Of a stretch of DNA of 64,000 nucleotides, positions 11,271 to 24,163 are shown in pieces. The stretch comes from Gigantopelta aegis (Eukaryota > Mollusca > Gastropoda > Neomphalida > Peltospiridae). Below the pieces are notes generated by a model, which saw only the letters and a program-made list of their open reading frames with translations, had not been told where the DNA came from and did no database searches. A program made the translations under genes and the position numbers. Position 1 is the stretch's first letter, and each line of letters begins with the position of its first letter. The stretch covers positions 31,592,053 to 31,656,052 of the forward strand of contig NC_054711.1 of NCBI RefSeq assembly GCF_016097555.1, read 5' to 3'.

Positions 11271-11687
11271 CTAGTGGATTTAAAAAAAAATCTAGAAGCC
11301 CCAACTGATTGATGGGACAGTTTTGCAGGGTTCAAACTTAATGATGGCAATTGCCGTAGAAGTGATATGCTTTGTAGTAGGACCTTTACCGATGGCAGTT
11401 TTCCTGCCGTTAGATATAAATTACTGTAAAATACTTTATCTTCGAGGGGTGTAATTTTCACGCTGAAAACTAGTAGTTGCAAGTTGTCATTATCGGGCTA
11501 TTTACAACAATTAACTGGTCACGATCTGTTGGGTTTAATTTTTCGGAGGATCCTAACATTCGAGATAAATATCTTTGCGCAGTTCAACGGATAATTTGTG
11601 ATTTTTTGATTTTTTATTTATTTGTTGCAAATATTATTTGTTTAAAATTGCCATAGCCAGGCAGAAAATTGCCTTGATGGGATAGAC

Positions 11688-12039
11688 CCTAGTTTTTAAA
11701 CACTAAGGCATAATTTTCACCTAGACTCTAGTTTCAACCCATAAGAATGGACACTAATTTACAAACCTGTAACAAATTTGAATACAACAGAGTGAAACTA
11801 GAGTCTATGATGTTGAAATACCCTTAAAAATAGAATAAAACGCAAGTCCATAACCGAATGTGCATTTTTAAAAATATGAAAAAATGCATTTTGTGGCATT
11901 AGAAACACCAGGATAACCAGAAACACTTTGTTTGTATGGAAATGAATAAACTAAACAATAAGATATAAGTAATGTTTGATTTCAGTGATCATAAACGGCT
12001 CTAATAGTGAAAAATACGCCTTAGTGTTTAAAAACTAGG
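11688..12039. mobile_element. MITE with about 33-bp terminal inverted repeats
   Basis: Starts CCTAGTTTTTAAACACTAAG and ends with its reverse complement (CTTAGTGTTTAAAAACTAGG). Related pieces: 31463-32227 (split by a SINE) and 53487-53620. Confidence 0.82.
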
Positions 12040-12263
12040 AGTGAGCATTTCAAAATTGTCGTAGGTAACAAATTATGTTCCAACCTTGGGCCTACTTCGT
12101 GTTTTGTATATTATTTTATATTGTGTGAATGTTTTGTTGAGGACCAAACCAAAAAGTCTGACATGTTTATAAAGAAATAAACTGCTTTACAAATAAATGG
12201 ACGTAAATATGCTTAACCAATGGGTTTCTTCTGTATTTATCTTGTTTTTTCTTCTTCTTCTTT

Positions 12264-12592
12264 TTACATCGCCGAGTGGTAAAGTACTAGCTTGAGGCAT
12301 GATCGGTCTGGGATCAATCCCCATTGCTTGGCCTATTGGGCTATTTTTCATTCCAGCCAGTGCACCACGACTGGTATCTCAAAGGCATATAGTCTTACAG
12401 AGGAAACCCATTACATTTTTCCAATATGGTAGTAGCAATGGATTTTTTCTATGCACCATCTCACATACAGGATAGCACATATCACAGCCTTTGACATACC
12501 AGTCGTGGTGCACTGGCTGGAACGAGAAATAGCCGAATGAGTCTACCAATGGGAATCGATCCTAGACCCGAGCACTTTAAAACTGAACTACG
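12264..12592. repeat. Two SINE fragments in opposite orientation
   Basis: Forward head and body at 12264-12388 ('gccgagtggtaaagtactag', 'gtgcaccacgactggtat'), then a reverse body at 12390-12592 ('taccagtcgtggtgcactgg'). Confidence 0.7.
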
Positions 12593-12779
12593 TGTCACCC
12601 CCACCCCCCACCCCCTGCTAAACAAAGTGCAGTCTGGTAAAGATGATCATGCTGAAACATGCACACAGTAAAAACCAACACAAACACATGTTAAGCATTA
12701 TTTATTATTGTATAATATATCTGCATAGCTTAATGTTGTGTTCCTCCAAGTGATCATTGTAAATACATCTAACATCACC

Positions 12780-12965
12780 AGTACACTACAATCATATGTA
12801 TATACAAACAGTACACTCCGCACTCTAACAGTAGTATCACCAGTAACCTACAATCATATGTATATACAAACAGTACACTCCGCACTCTAACAGTAGTATC
12901 ACCAGTAACCTACAATCATATGTATATACAAACAGTACACTCCGCACTCTAACAGTAGTATGTCT
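12780..12965 (+). repeat. 62-bp tandem repeat, 3 copies
   Basis: Unit 'acaatcatatgtatataca', 'aacagtacactccgcactct', 'aacagtagtatcaccagta'. Confidence 0.93.
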
Positions 12966-13021
12966 TGGGTTATATCTACAGTTCTACAGCACTGGAAGTA
13001 ATATATATATATATATATTAT

Positions 13022-13375
<354 letters not shown>

Positions 13376-13744
13376 AGACCGAGGGAAACAGAAACTGATG
13401 CTGCCATAAATAGACTACTACCAAAACACAGCAAGAGATCTCCTATATACATACACATTCAGATAATCACAACAGCACATACCACGGTCTGTGCTGCACC
13501 CATCACAGGTCACTGGTTGGAACAGCCAATAATCTAAGACTGAAGACAATCACTCCTTTGACCCATCACACCTCTGACGAGCACTCTACCACTATACCAC
13601 ATCCTTCCCCAACACTAAAGGCTCATTCACACTGTATGCAGAGCATGCACGCTGCACGTACGGCTCCAAAAATTAAAAGCTTTTTAATGAGTGCATTAAC
13701 ACTGAATTCACGCGCTGTATGCATTTACAAAACTCATGAGGCTA

Positions 13745-14122
13745 GATGCAGTGAAAGAAAGAAAGAAATATTTTATTTAACGACGCACTGAACACATTTT
13801 ATTTACGGTTATATGGCATCAGACATATGGTTAAGGACCACACAGATTTTGAGAGGAAACCCGCTGTCGCTACTCTTTCCGGTAGAAGCAAGGGATCTTT
13901 TATTTGCACTTCCCGCAGGCAGGATAGCACAAACCATGGCCTTTGTTGAACCAGTTATGGATCACTGGTTGGTGCAAGTGGTTTACACCTACCCATTGAG
14001 CCTTGTGGAGCACTCACTCAGGGTTTGGAGTCTGTATTTGAATTAAAAATCCCATGCCTCGACTGGGATCCGAACCCAGTACCTACCAGCCTGTAGACCG
14101 ATGGCCTAACCACGAGGCCGGT
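13745..14122 (-). repeat. SINE-B copy, reverse
   Basis: Begins with the tail 'tatttaacgacgcactgaac' and ends with the head 'gcctaaccacgaggccggta'. Confidence 0.85.
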
Positions 14123-14309
14123 AGATGCAGTGAAATAACCAACCACTTGCCTCTGATATGTTAAGTCAATGTTATTTAATTATTTTAACACAAACAGTCA
14201 AGTGTAACTATGACATTTCCTCTTTAACATGAACCTGTACATGTATATAGAATAACATGTTTATGAAAGGAGTGGACAGTTTTAGTATCTGACGAGCGAA
14301 GGAGAGTCG

Positions 14310-14735
14310 GACACCAACACTGTTCACGAGTTTCATAAAAATGGTAGGACAGGCAAGCTAGTTTAGTAACACTGTTCACGAGTTTCATAAAAATGGTAGG
14401 ACAGGCAAGCTAGTTTAGTAACACTGTTCACGAGTTTCATAAAAATGGTAGGACAGGCAAGCTAGTTTAGTAACACTGTTCATGAGTTTCATAAAAATGG
14501 TAGGACAGGCAAGCTAGTTTATAACACTGTTCACGAGTTTCATAAAAATGGTAGGACAGGCAAGCTAGTTTAGTAACACTGTTCACGAGTTTCATAAAAA
14601 TGGTAGGACAGGCAAGCTAGTTTAGTAACACTGTACACGAGTTTCATAAAAATGGTAGGACAGGCAAGCTAGTTTATAACACTGTTCACGAGTTTCATAA
14701 AAATGGTAGGACAGGCATGCTAGTTTAGTATTTTG
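14310..14735 (+). repeat. 52-bp minisatellite, about 8 copies
   Basis: Unit 'acactgttcacgagtttcat', 'aaaaatggtaggacaggcaa', 'gctagtttagta'. Two units lack two bases (tttataac). Confidence 0.95.
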
Positions 14736-15589
14736 TTTATTACAAACCAACTGCAAACAAGCCGCATAGCAGAAGTCAGCCGATGTCGAGACCTTACATG
14801 TTATTTTTCTATGAATTGAGTCAGCAAGTGATCTACGTCACATTTAAACTTAAATGACGTCACAGTGAGCAACAAGACGTCATCGATGAACAGTTTGGAT
14901 TTGCGTGCGAAGCTTGCATTAATAAGGTTTTGAAATTCACAATAATGACTTATTGTTGATCGGACCAGCAAACAACACTGAACTGAGTGAATGGGACGCC
15001 AACATTTTACATAAAGGGCGGTAAAAAGGAGTAGCAGGTCAACAACATCGTTTTTGTTTCGTACACAAAAGGCCCAAATATAATGGCCTATCTTATTGCA
15101 ATTTCAATTCATGGCCATATTTCATAATGGTACACTTTTAAATTACACTATTTTGTACAAACAGTTAGATATGTTAATAATCTCAAAATAAAATATTTTC
15201 AACAGCAATTTTGCACTCCATGTTTTCTAGTGTTCAGAAAAAGGACCCATCATGCACCCAGTTTATTTTATTGCAGCGAGAAGCAAAGTGACGTCATTCG
15301 AAGACTTACGTCATTCAATTTAAAAACACGACACTGCCAGTCTGCGCATGCCAATATTACACTAGTTAGATATTGAGTAATTGTTATGACATGAGTACGG
15401 TAATATCTTACACTGGTGTGTAATAAAAAACAATATTGTTAGTTGTAAAGATGTAGTAAGATATTTACTGTATGATACCATACCATCAATTTATCAAACT
15501 AATGGTTTGTACGCTCTTTAAATTTCGATACAAATAATATATAATATTGATACCCATTTGGTACAACCTTGCACTACAACCTTACAAGA

Positions 15590-15800
15590 ACGTCAACCAA
15601 ACGAGCTGAAGGATATAAATTAAGATCAATTATGGGTACGGTAATAAATAATATGTTAAACTCGCTACCATTTTGTATCATGGTTATGTCCCTCGTGAAA
15701 TACTTTTCATTATAACTCGCTAAAGATCATGACAACTGAAAATTACTTCACTCGGGACATAAACATGAAATAAAATGGAAGCTCGTTTAATATCCTGTAA
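15590..15800 (+). repeat. Dispersed repeat shared with 30085-30240
   Basis: Shared words: 'atataaattaagat', 'tatgtccctc', 'gctcatgacaactgaaaatt' and 'ttcact'. Unknown family. Confidence 0.6.
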
Positions 15801-16019
15801 TTAGTAAATGATGTTATAATATGACGAGGTGAGATTGCAAGTTTATTAAAACTGTAGTTGAGTTTGTTATAATCAAATAACAAGAGATTAAAAACAGTGT
15901 TTTTGAAGTGTCATTATACCAGCATTCCTTTTTTTTCATTTCACTGTAATTATGACACAGCAATAATAAACATGACAAATACGTAATCTTATAAAAATGC
16001 ACGGCAGTGAGCTTATTAA

Positions 16020-16262
16020 CTGCATCCAGAATGCAGCTGGTGTGAATGCCCCTAATGCGCGCTGCGGCCAGAACGCAGCTGGTGTGAATGCCCCTATGCA
16101 CGCTGCGGCCAGAACGCAGCTGGTGTGAATGCCCCTAGTGCGCGCTGCGGTTAGAACGCAGCTGATGTGAATGCTCCTAGTGCATGCTGCAGCCATGACA
16201 GTTGCAAGATCGGGACCACACGCATGCACATCGTCCAGTGTCGTCCAGTGTGAACGAGCCTT
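16020..16262 (+). repeat. 41-bp GC-rich tandem repeat, about 4-5 copies
   Basis: Unit 'gcagctggtgtgaatgcccc', 'tagtgcgcgctgcggccaga', 'ac'. It has much higher GC and CpG than its surroundings. Confidence 0.9.
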
Positions 16263-16341
16263 AAAACATTAAGTACTTTAGCTAAATAAATACAACTTTC
16301 ATCCTACATGTACATTATTTACATTTATTGTCTCTTCTTAA

Positions 16342-16687
16342 AGGGACATTCCTGAGTTTGCTGCAATTTTTAAAATGCTATCGACTAACAGACTTTTTAA
16401 CGATTGTAATTACATATCAAATATATCTTTCTGCATAAAATATTAGTGGCTTTATATTAAACGTGTTTCTGATCGTTCTAATGTTTGTACTAGGTACGAG
16501 GTACGAAACTATTTGAAGACAAAATCCAGTTTGGGCTTCTTACAAATATTAAGACGACCAGAAACACATAGAATATACACACACTGATATTCTAAACAAG
16601 AAAATATATTTAATATGTAAGTTTAATCGTAGAAATATTTTATTAGTCAGAAACATCTTACAATGCAGCAAACTCAGGAATGTCCCT
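16342..16687. mobile_element. MITE with TTAA target duplication, copy 2
   Basis: Same ends as 3049-3436 (AGGGACATTCCTGAGTTTGC). TTAA at 16338-16341 and 16688-16691. Confidence 0.87.
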
Positions 16688-17399
16688 TTAAGGCTTGAAC
16701 ACACTACAGCAAATAGGCACATAATTAATTTTATATACCAGATTTTTCTTTTTAAAATTAATTTTAACGCTACACAACAGTGATACGGTGTATTTCTAAT
16801 CAACATTAATATTCATGATTTACAGGTATTGAATTTTAAGAAATCTACTGCAATTGTACAATGTAAATTGTAAAAGTGATCTAGATATTTTGAGATTCCA
16901 TCTCATAAACTCACACTTTCGACCCCAAATCTGGGATTTGTGGAAGCTCAAAATCATCCTAAATTCACAGCCGGATGAATATATTTATCTATATGTATGT
17001 AATAAAACAATATTATATACCAGGGTACATACAGTATACTATATACATATATTATATACTAATATCTAATAACATATACATACAGAATACTATATAATAT
17101 ATATATATATATATACATACATACACACACCTTAAACCATAACGATATGTTTTACCTGATAAAACATGATAACTGTATAACAACTATAGTCATATTCTGG
17201 TGTGTTGTATCAAACACATACAATATTGTAGTATTAATTTCTTTTCTTTCTTTTGTTTTCTTTTTTTTTTTTTACATCTGCCACACAGAACAAAACACCC
17301 TGAAAGACTGAGTAACAGGCCTCTGCAATTTGTTAATGTAGTTCTAACATTGATGTGAAATTCTTGTCTTGGATGAAAGGGTTGACACATGTCAGTTAA

Positions 17400-17640
17400 A
17401 GTTTGTTTTCTTTAACGACATCACAAGAGCACATCGATTTGTTGATTCTGACACATAGTCTTAGAGAGAAAACCCGCTACATTTTTCCATTAGTAGTAAG
17501 GGATCTTTTCTATGCACCATCCCACAGACAGGATAGTACATACCACAGCCTTTGATATACCAGTCGTGGTGCACTGGCTGGAATGAGAAGTAGCCCAATG
17601 GGTCTACCTACAGGAATTGATTGTCACGTAAGAGTGTACT
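17400..17640 (-). repeat. SINE body copy, reverse
   Basis: 'ttaacgacatcacaagagca' through 'gataccagtcgtggtgcac'-type words and 'gcccaatgggtctacc'. Confidence 0.8.
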
Positions 17641-18013
17641 CTAGCCGTATTTTCACACATAAACAGAAGAGGGATAAAGGACACTCTAGCTAACGTAATC
17701 TTTAATCTGTAATCCATAATCCACAATCCATAATCCACAATCCATAATCCATGGGGGGCCAGGGCTACACACATCTGGTAAACTGTCTGAGGTCTGATGT
17801 AAATACAAATATTGTGAAAAACATCCCAAGAAAACAGATACTTATTACATAACCCACGAGAAAGATAATTTCATACAAACAAACAATAGCATACGGCTTT
17901 AAGAGTATTCAGAGAATTGTGGGTTACCGAGGGTCCAGGCAGTTATCAAGAGCTTCACTGAATGTTCTTCAGGATGATAGTTCAGTCATAGTAAAGAGAA
18001 GTTATTACCCTCG

Positions 18014-18134
18014 TGTGTTTTGGTATCGTTATTATCATATATTAGGAATAAAAATTGTATTATGCGAACCTCTGGCGAGCATAATACATTATTTTTATTC
18101 ATAATATATGATATTGACGATACCGAAATACACT
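18014..18134. repeat. Fold-back element, about 60-nt arms and almost no loop
   Basis: Left arm 'tgtgttttggtatcgttatt' and onward pairs with the right arm ending 'gacgataccgaaatacact', about 90% complementary, meeting near 'gaacctctggcgag'. It would form a long hairpin in RNA or single-stranded DNA. Confidence 0.85.
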
Positions 18135-18139
18135 CAAAT

Positions 18140-19320
18140 GACGTCATTTTGGATGTCTTTACATCAAAATAAACTAGTGCATAACATTTTTTGCTTTCTG
18201 AATGCTGGACAGCTTTCAGTGTAAAATTGTTATTGAAATGTTTTTATTTGATGACTCTGAATGCATACGTCAATTATGGAGTGTCAACCTAGTACATTTG
18301 CTTAAATGTCAATAAACGTAGTGCCATGACCTCGATTAATTTATATCTAATTTGCAAAGTTACCAAATTCTTAAAGTATGTGATCTGAAAAAACACACAT
18401 ACTTTGATTACACTGAAAATAAAAGGTATTATATGATAAATACATTTATCCTATAACTTACACATGATATCCATGTCATAAACACGTGATAATTTAGTGT
18501 ATTAACCCGGTTAATAATGGTATGGAAATTTGCAAGGTCTCTAGGTAAATTGTTGCTGTGGGTGGGTCAGTGGCTAATAAGTGGCAGTGGCAACACGACC
18601 TGTGTACCTGAGAGTAATGTTAAAATGTGTGACGTCAAACTAATTTGTGCTAATTGTTATGACGTCATATTACCGATGGTGGCGACTTTAGTACTATGAT
18701 TTACTAAAAATCGAATTGAAATGTTATTTTAGAAGTGTTATGGGAGACCAGTCATCTTGTACTGAATGTGTTTACCCTCTGAAAATAAAGAATTTTATTA
18801 TTATTATTATTATTGAGGTGTCTGATTTCTCAATCTTCTAAGGTTTTTCAAAAAGGAAAAATCTTTATTTATAAAGAGAGGGAGAGAAGTGTTTGTATAT
18901 GCTCCTATACCACTAGGGTTTCAGGCGTGTCTAGCCCAGGTCCGGTCTCTGGCATCGTCAGGGGCCTGGCCTGGGACAGAAGTTTAGTTATAATATAAAC
19001 ACCATATCCAATACATAATACACATTATATATAAATAACCTTGTTAAATACATTGTATAACAACTTCAATCATTAACAATAAAATATATTAAATGTATAA
19101 TATTCAGATATTTAAACACAACTATTACAAATGTTGTATATTTCTTCTTCTTTTTTACATTATTAGTAAATATAATTTTATTGCTGCTTTGAAATGCGAG
19201 TGTGTCGAAAACACTAAGAACGACTAGTTTAAGATTGTACATCACAAAAATGTAGAGAGTCTAAAAAAAATATACCACCTAAAATTATATTCTACAAGTT
19301 CTGCAAGTGAAGAAACTAGA
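18140..19320. other. AT-rich intergenic DNA without a recognised feature
   Basis: Only a short (TTA)n run near 18796 and scattered GACGTCA palindromes are visible. No gene or clear repeat family. Confidence 0.6.
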
Positions 19321-19324
19321 AATA

Positions 19325-19628
19325 AAATTATGTTTGTTTTGTTAAGAACACCATCATTGGCTATTGGATGTCAAACATTTGGTAATTTTAACACATAGTC
19401 TTAGAGAGGAAACCTGCTACATTTTTCCGTTAGTAGCAAAGGATCTTTTATATGCACTATCCCACAGACAGAATAGCACATACCACGGCCTTTGATATAC
19501 CAGTCATGGTCCACTGGTTGGAACAAGAAAAACCCAATCAGTTGAATGGATCCACCGAAGTGGTTCGATCCTGCAATGCAAGCACCTCAAGCGAGCATTC
19601 AACCGACGAAATAAGTCTGGTTTCTTCT
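19325..19628 (-). repeat. SINE with 'ctcagtcggtagag'-type head, reverse
   Basis: 'ggatgtcaaacatttggtaa', 'ggatcttttatatgcacta' and the head remnant 'gtggttcgatcctgcaa'. Confidence 0.78.
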
Positions 19629-19632
19629 TCAA

Positions 19633-19757
19633 TGCAGAGCTGGGGCCTAATTCACAAACGTCTCTTGGGCTCTGTTAGACACCAAAGCATCCTCGTTGGA
19701 AGTCTTTTAGCATTGCACTGCGAGATTGCAAAGTTGCGAGAGTTTAGTGAATTAGGC
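19633..19757. mobile_element. Short MITE, inverted ends GGGCCTAATTCAC
   Basis: Starts 'gggcctaattcacaaacgtc' and ends 'agtttagtgaattaggctt'. About 125 bp. Confidence 0.7.
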
Positions 19758-20062
19758 TTTTCACTCTCTTGTTAATTAAATCATTCGACTAGTCACACAC
19801 ACACACACACACATAAACGAATATTAATTAAAGTAGTTAAACATCCAATCATTCATGGCAGTAAAGAACAAATCATTGTCATGGGTCAAGATGAATTATT
19901 CCTAATGGAATGAATTATTATCAGCCTCTTCGTATAATTATTGCCTAATTAATTTTTACAGCTTTCGAGTCTGATGATAAAAAACTTATTTTTACACAAA
20001 CACAAATGAATTCTTTAAAGATTATTTGAACAAGAACAATAAGAAAGAATGTTGTATGATAT

Positions 20063-20252
20063 CACAGTCCGTCCCACAGGGAACACCTTTTTCCATACAA
20101 TGGAATTTAACAAGTTATTCATTTCTGAGCCGACTGTTTTACTAAACTGCGCACACTTTTCCAGAACACTTTTATCTTTTTTTATTACGTCAAACCAAAC
20201 TGAAATTATTTACAAAAAACATTTTTGTAAAAGGATGGGACGGACTATAGTA
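20063..20252 (-). mobile_element. Small MITE, 'AGTCCGTCCCA' family, reverse copy
   Basis: Begins 'cacagtccgtcccacaggg' and ends 'ggatgggacggactatag'. Same family as 3596-3809. Confidence 0.75.
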
Positions 20253-20483
20253 GCGTAAAAAGAAACCGTTTTTCTATACTCATACGTCTTGTGCAGTTAT
20301 GACACCTATGATTACCCTTTTTTAATTCATAAATTAGTGTGGAAAGCATTAGAAAAAGAAATATTAGTACATGATTTTTGTACCTACATGTACTTGGGTA
20401 AATCAGAAATAGAAAATACGACTTTTTCTAAAGAACACCATCGTAAAATGACATGCAAATAGAGAGATATATGAAAATAAAGT

Positions 20484-21290
20484 CTGCTTTCCATGTACAC
20501 AATTTCACAAGTAATTTCATCAATACAATGTACAGACACTGTACATTTTCCATGTACACAATTTCACAAGTAATTTCATCAATACAGTGTACCGACAGTG
20601 TACATTTTCCATGTACACAATTTCACAAGTAATTTCATCAATACAGTGCACCAGTGCACCGACAGTGTACATTTTCCATGTACACAATTTCACAAGTAAT
20701 TTCATCAATACAGTGCACCAGTGCACCGACACTGTACATTTTCCATGTACACAATATCACAAGTAATTTCATCAATACAGTGCACCAGTGCACCGACACT
20801 GTACATTTTCCATGTACACAATTTCACAAGTAATTTCATCAATACAGTGCACCAGTGCACCGACACTGTACATTTTCCATGTACACAATTTCACAAGTAA
20901 TTTCATCAATACAGTGTACGGACACTGTACAGTTTCCATGTACACAATTTCACAAGTAATTTTATCAATACAGTGCACCAGTGCACTGACACTGTACATT
21001 TTCCATGTACACAATTTCACAAGTAATTTCATCAATACAGTGTACGGACACTGTACAGTTTCCATGTACACAATTTCACCTGTAATTTCATCAATACAAT
21101 GTACGGACACTGTACAGTTTCCATGTACACAATTTGACAAGTAATTTCATCAATAGTGTACAGACACTGTACAGTTTCCATGTACACAATTTGACAAGTA
21201 ATTTCATCAACAGTGTACACTGTACAGTTTCCATGTACCCAATTTGACAAGTAATTTCATCAACAGTGTACAGACACTGTACAGTTTCCA
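20484..21290. repeat. 57/67-bp minisatellite, about 13 copies
   Basis: Unit 'ttccatgtacacaatttcac', 'aagtaatttcatcaatacag', then either 'tgtacggacactgtaca' or the longer 'tgcaccagtgcaccgacact'. The short and long forms are interspersed. Long open frames on both strands are the repeat read through. Confidence 0.95.
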
Positions 21291-21325
21291 GTCTGTATTT
21301 TCGTGCACTAAATCATGCACAGGGG

Positions 21326-21640
21326 GCAGGGGGCAGGACGTAGCTCAGTGGTAAAGCGCTCGCTTAATGAGCCACCCGTCTGGGATCGATCCTCATCGTT
21401 GGGCCCCATTGGGCTATTTCTCGTTCCATCCAGTGCACCACGACTGGTATATTAAAGGCCGTGGTATGTTCTGTTCTGTCTGTGGGATGGTACATATAAA
21501 AGATACCTTCCTACTAATGGAAAAATATAGCGGATTTTCTCTCTAAAACAATATGTCAAAATTACCAATTACAAATTGTTTGACATCCAATAACTGATGA
21601 TTAATAAATCAAAGTGCTCTAGTGGTGTTGTTAAACAAAA
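21326..21640 (+). repeat. Full-length main-family SINE
   Basis: Head 'ggacgtagctcagtggtaaa' then 'gcgctcgcttaatg', B-box-like 'gggatcgatcctc', body and the tail 'ctagtggtgttgttaaaca'. Confidence 0.88.
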
Positions 21641-21772
21641 AGTCTTCAGAGGAAACCCACTACATTTTTCTTAATGCAGCAAGAGATCTTTTATATGTAC
21701 TTTCCCACAGACAGGATAACACATACCACAGCCTTTGACCAGTTGTGGTGCACTGGATGGAATGAGAAAAAG
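21640..21772 (-). repeat. SINE fragment, reverse
   Basis: 'cttcagaggaaacccactac' through 'gttgtggtgcactggatgg', directly abutting the forward copy. Confidence 0.75.
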
Positions 21773-22249
21773 AGACAGAGATAAAGAAAGGAAATTCAAT
21801 GCTTAAATGCACACTCCAGTACCACCACTGGGCAGTACATACCATGGTCTTTTCACACACAGCTATGGATCGCTGGTTAAACTTTGATAAATATTAAGTT
21901 GTTGTAGAAAATAGGTGAAAACATCTATCAAAATACATACATAGATGCATTTGTAGAAATTCACATGAGAAATTGTGACCAGAAAGATGTTCATGGAAAG
22001 CAGACATAAAAAAGGTCAAGATAAAAAATTATTGTAAACCTTCTAGTGAGAAATCTAAAATACCTGAACACACTATTTACACACACACTAATGTCAATGA
22101 CAGGACATTGTGGCAACGTCGATTTAGCTTTGTACTTAAAGGTTAACTGTATAATAAAATTAATAACTATAAGCTAAACAATTTAAATCTAATTTACTGT
22201 ACACTTTGTATTAGCAATACGTTTAACAGGCAGGTTTTCTGGAATTGTT

Positions 22250-22560
22250 ATAAAAATCAGTGACTTAAACATTTTACTAGCCAGGATTAAAAATTCACTA
22301 GCCCTACTTTAAGTAAATACAATTTTACTAATAGTAATAATTGGATATGTCACCTAAAGAAGGAGATGGAGCTTAAAAACCCCTAGACTTGGGGGGGGGG
22401 GGGGGGGGGGGAGAGGAAGGGGCAGGATAGTCACATTTACAAAATATACTTATATGCAACATTTGACACAAAATAATTCACTAGCCATCGGGCTTGGCAA
22501 TATTAAGTTATTTACTAGCCCAACATTAAATATCACTAGCCATGGGAGTGGGGCTACCAT
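22250..22560 (-). repeat. Dispersed repeat, inverted partner of 10975-11270
   Basis: Shares 'actagccctacttt', 'actagccatcgggctt' and 'ccatgggagtggggct' with the reverse of the other copy. Contains a poly(G) run near 22390. Confidence 0.7.
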
Positions 22561-23300
22561 AATCTATCTTAACATTGAATATCACTAGCCATGGGAGTGG
22601 GGCTACCATAATCTATCTTAACATTGAATATCACTAGCCATGGGAGTGGGGCTACCATAATCTATCTTAACATTGAATAACACTAGCCATGGGAGTGGGG
22701 CTACCATAATCTATCTTAACATTGAATAACACTAGCCATGGGAGTGGGGCTACCATAATCTATCTTAACATTGAATAACACTAGCCATGGGAGTGGGGCT
22801 ACCATAATCTATCTTAACATTGAATATCACTAGCCATGGGAGTGGGGCTACCATAATCTATCTTAACATTGAATATCACTAGCCATGGGAGTGGGGCTAC
22901 CATAATCTATCTTAACATTGAATAACACTAGCCATGGGAGTGGGGCTACCATAATCTATCTTAACATTGAATAACACTAGCCATGGGAGTGGGGCTACCA
23001 TAATCTATCTTAACATTGAATAACACTAGCCATGGGAGTGGGGCTACCATAATCTATCTTAACATTGAATATCACTAGCCATGGGAGTGGGGCTACCATA
23101 ATCTATCTTAACATTGAATAACACTAGCCATGGGAGTGGGGCTACCATAATCTATCTTAACATTGAATAACACTAGCCATGGGAGTGGGGCTACCATAAT
23201 CTATCTTAACATTGAATAACACTAGCCATGGGAGTGGGGCTACCATAATCTATCTTAACATTGAATATCACTAGCCATGGGAGTGGGGCTACCATAATCT
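22510..23300 (-). repeat. 49-bp minisatellite, about 16 copies
   Basis: Unit 'taacattgaatatcactagc', 'catgggagtggggctaccat', 'aatctatct', regular at 49 bp. Two unit types (aatatcac and aataacac) are mixed. Confidence 0.96.
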
Positions 23301-23672
23301 AGAAGCCCAGAACAAGTAAAAACGTTTATTCCTACTACCGCTAGCATGCAAGCATCACAAATTGTCTTACAAAATATCTATTCTGAACGTTCTAAAGTTT
23401 AATTAAAAACAGGGATGACATTCTTAATTCTTATTCATTATGTGATGGGATCATGTTCAGTATGCTATTACACAGCTGCCATTGGGGGAAATTCTCACAG
23501 ATTACACCTTAAAATAAGTTTTTTTTTTGTTTTAACCTAAATGCAATTTTAATGCATGATTTTCAAGATTAAAAACAACAACATTAAATAGCCGTTATAA
23601 TAAGAAGAAGAAGATGAAGAAGTTTATAGGAAAAAAATGAAAAGGTAATGACAAAAGCTATTTTGGTCGTAG

Positions 23673-23811
23673 CCCGTGCTTATAAAACTTAAAGTCTAGA
23701 CTTTAATCAAGTCTAGTCTAGACTTTAATGTAATGCTATTTGAATGGCGTTGCCATGATGTTAAAGTCTGGACTTTATTAAAGTCTAGACTTCAAGGTTT
23801 ATAAGCACGGG
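23673..23811. mobile_element. Short MITE, inverted ends CCCGTGCTTATAAA
   Basis: Starts CCCGTGCTTATAAAACTTAA and ends TTTATAAGCACGGG. Inner 'aagtctagactt' palindromes are repeated. Confidence 0.82.
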
Positions 23812-24163
23812 GCCTGGTTTCAGCTTTACTGTCTTTAAGTTTCTTATAAAGTTAACCTTTAATAAAAAGCATATAATGCCATGTACAGATTACGGTCAAT
23901 GTTACAGTACAAAGAAATTACAATACATAGCCAAAATGTCCTTTCATCAACACTAATTACCCAACAATATATTGACTAATAATTAATTATGTTGTAAGAA
24001 CATAAATATAACAGTTGTCATGATATGCTAATATGTATATATATATAAATATTGTAATTTTTAAACAAGTATTAGAAATAGAATAGAATAAACAGAATAT
24101 GTATAATGCTTATCACATGTAAAACCTTGCCAACATCTGTAATGGGATTTTTTGTTTTTGTTG

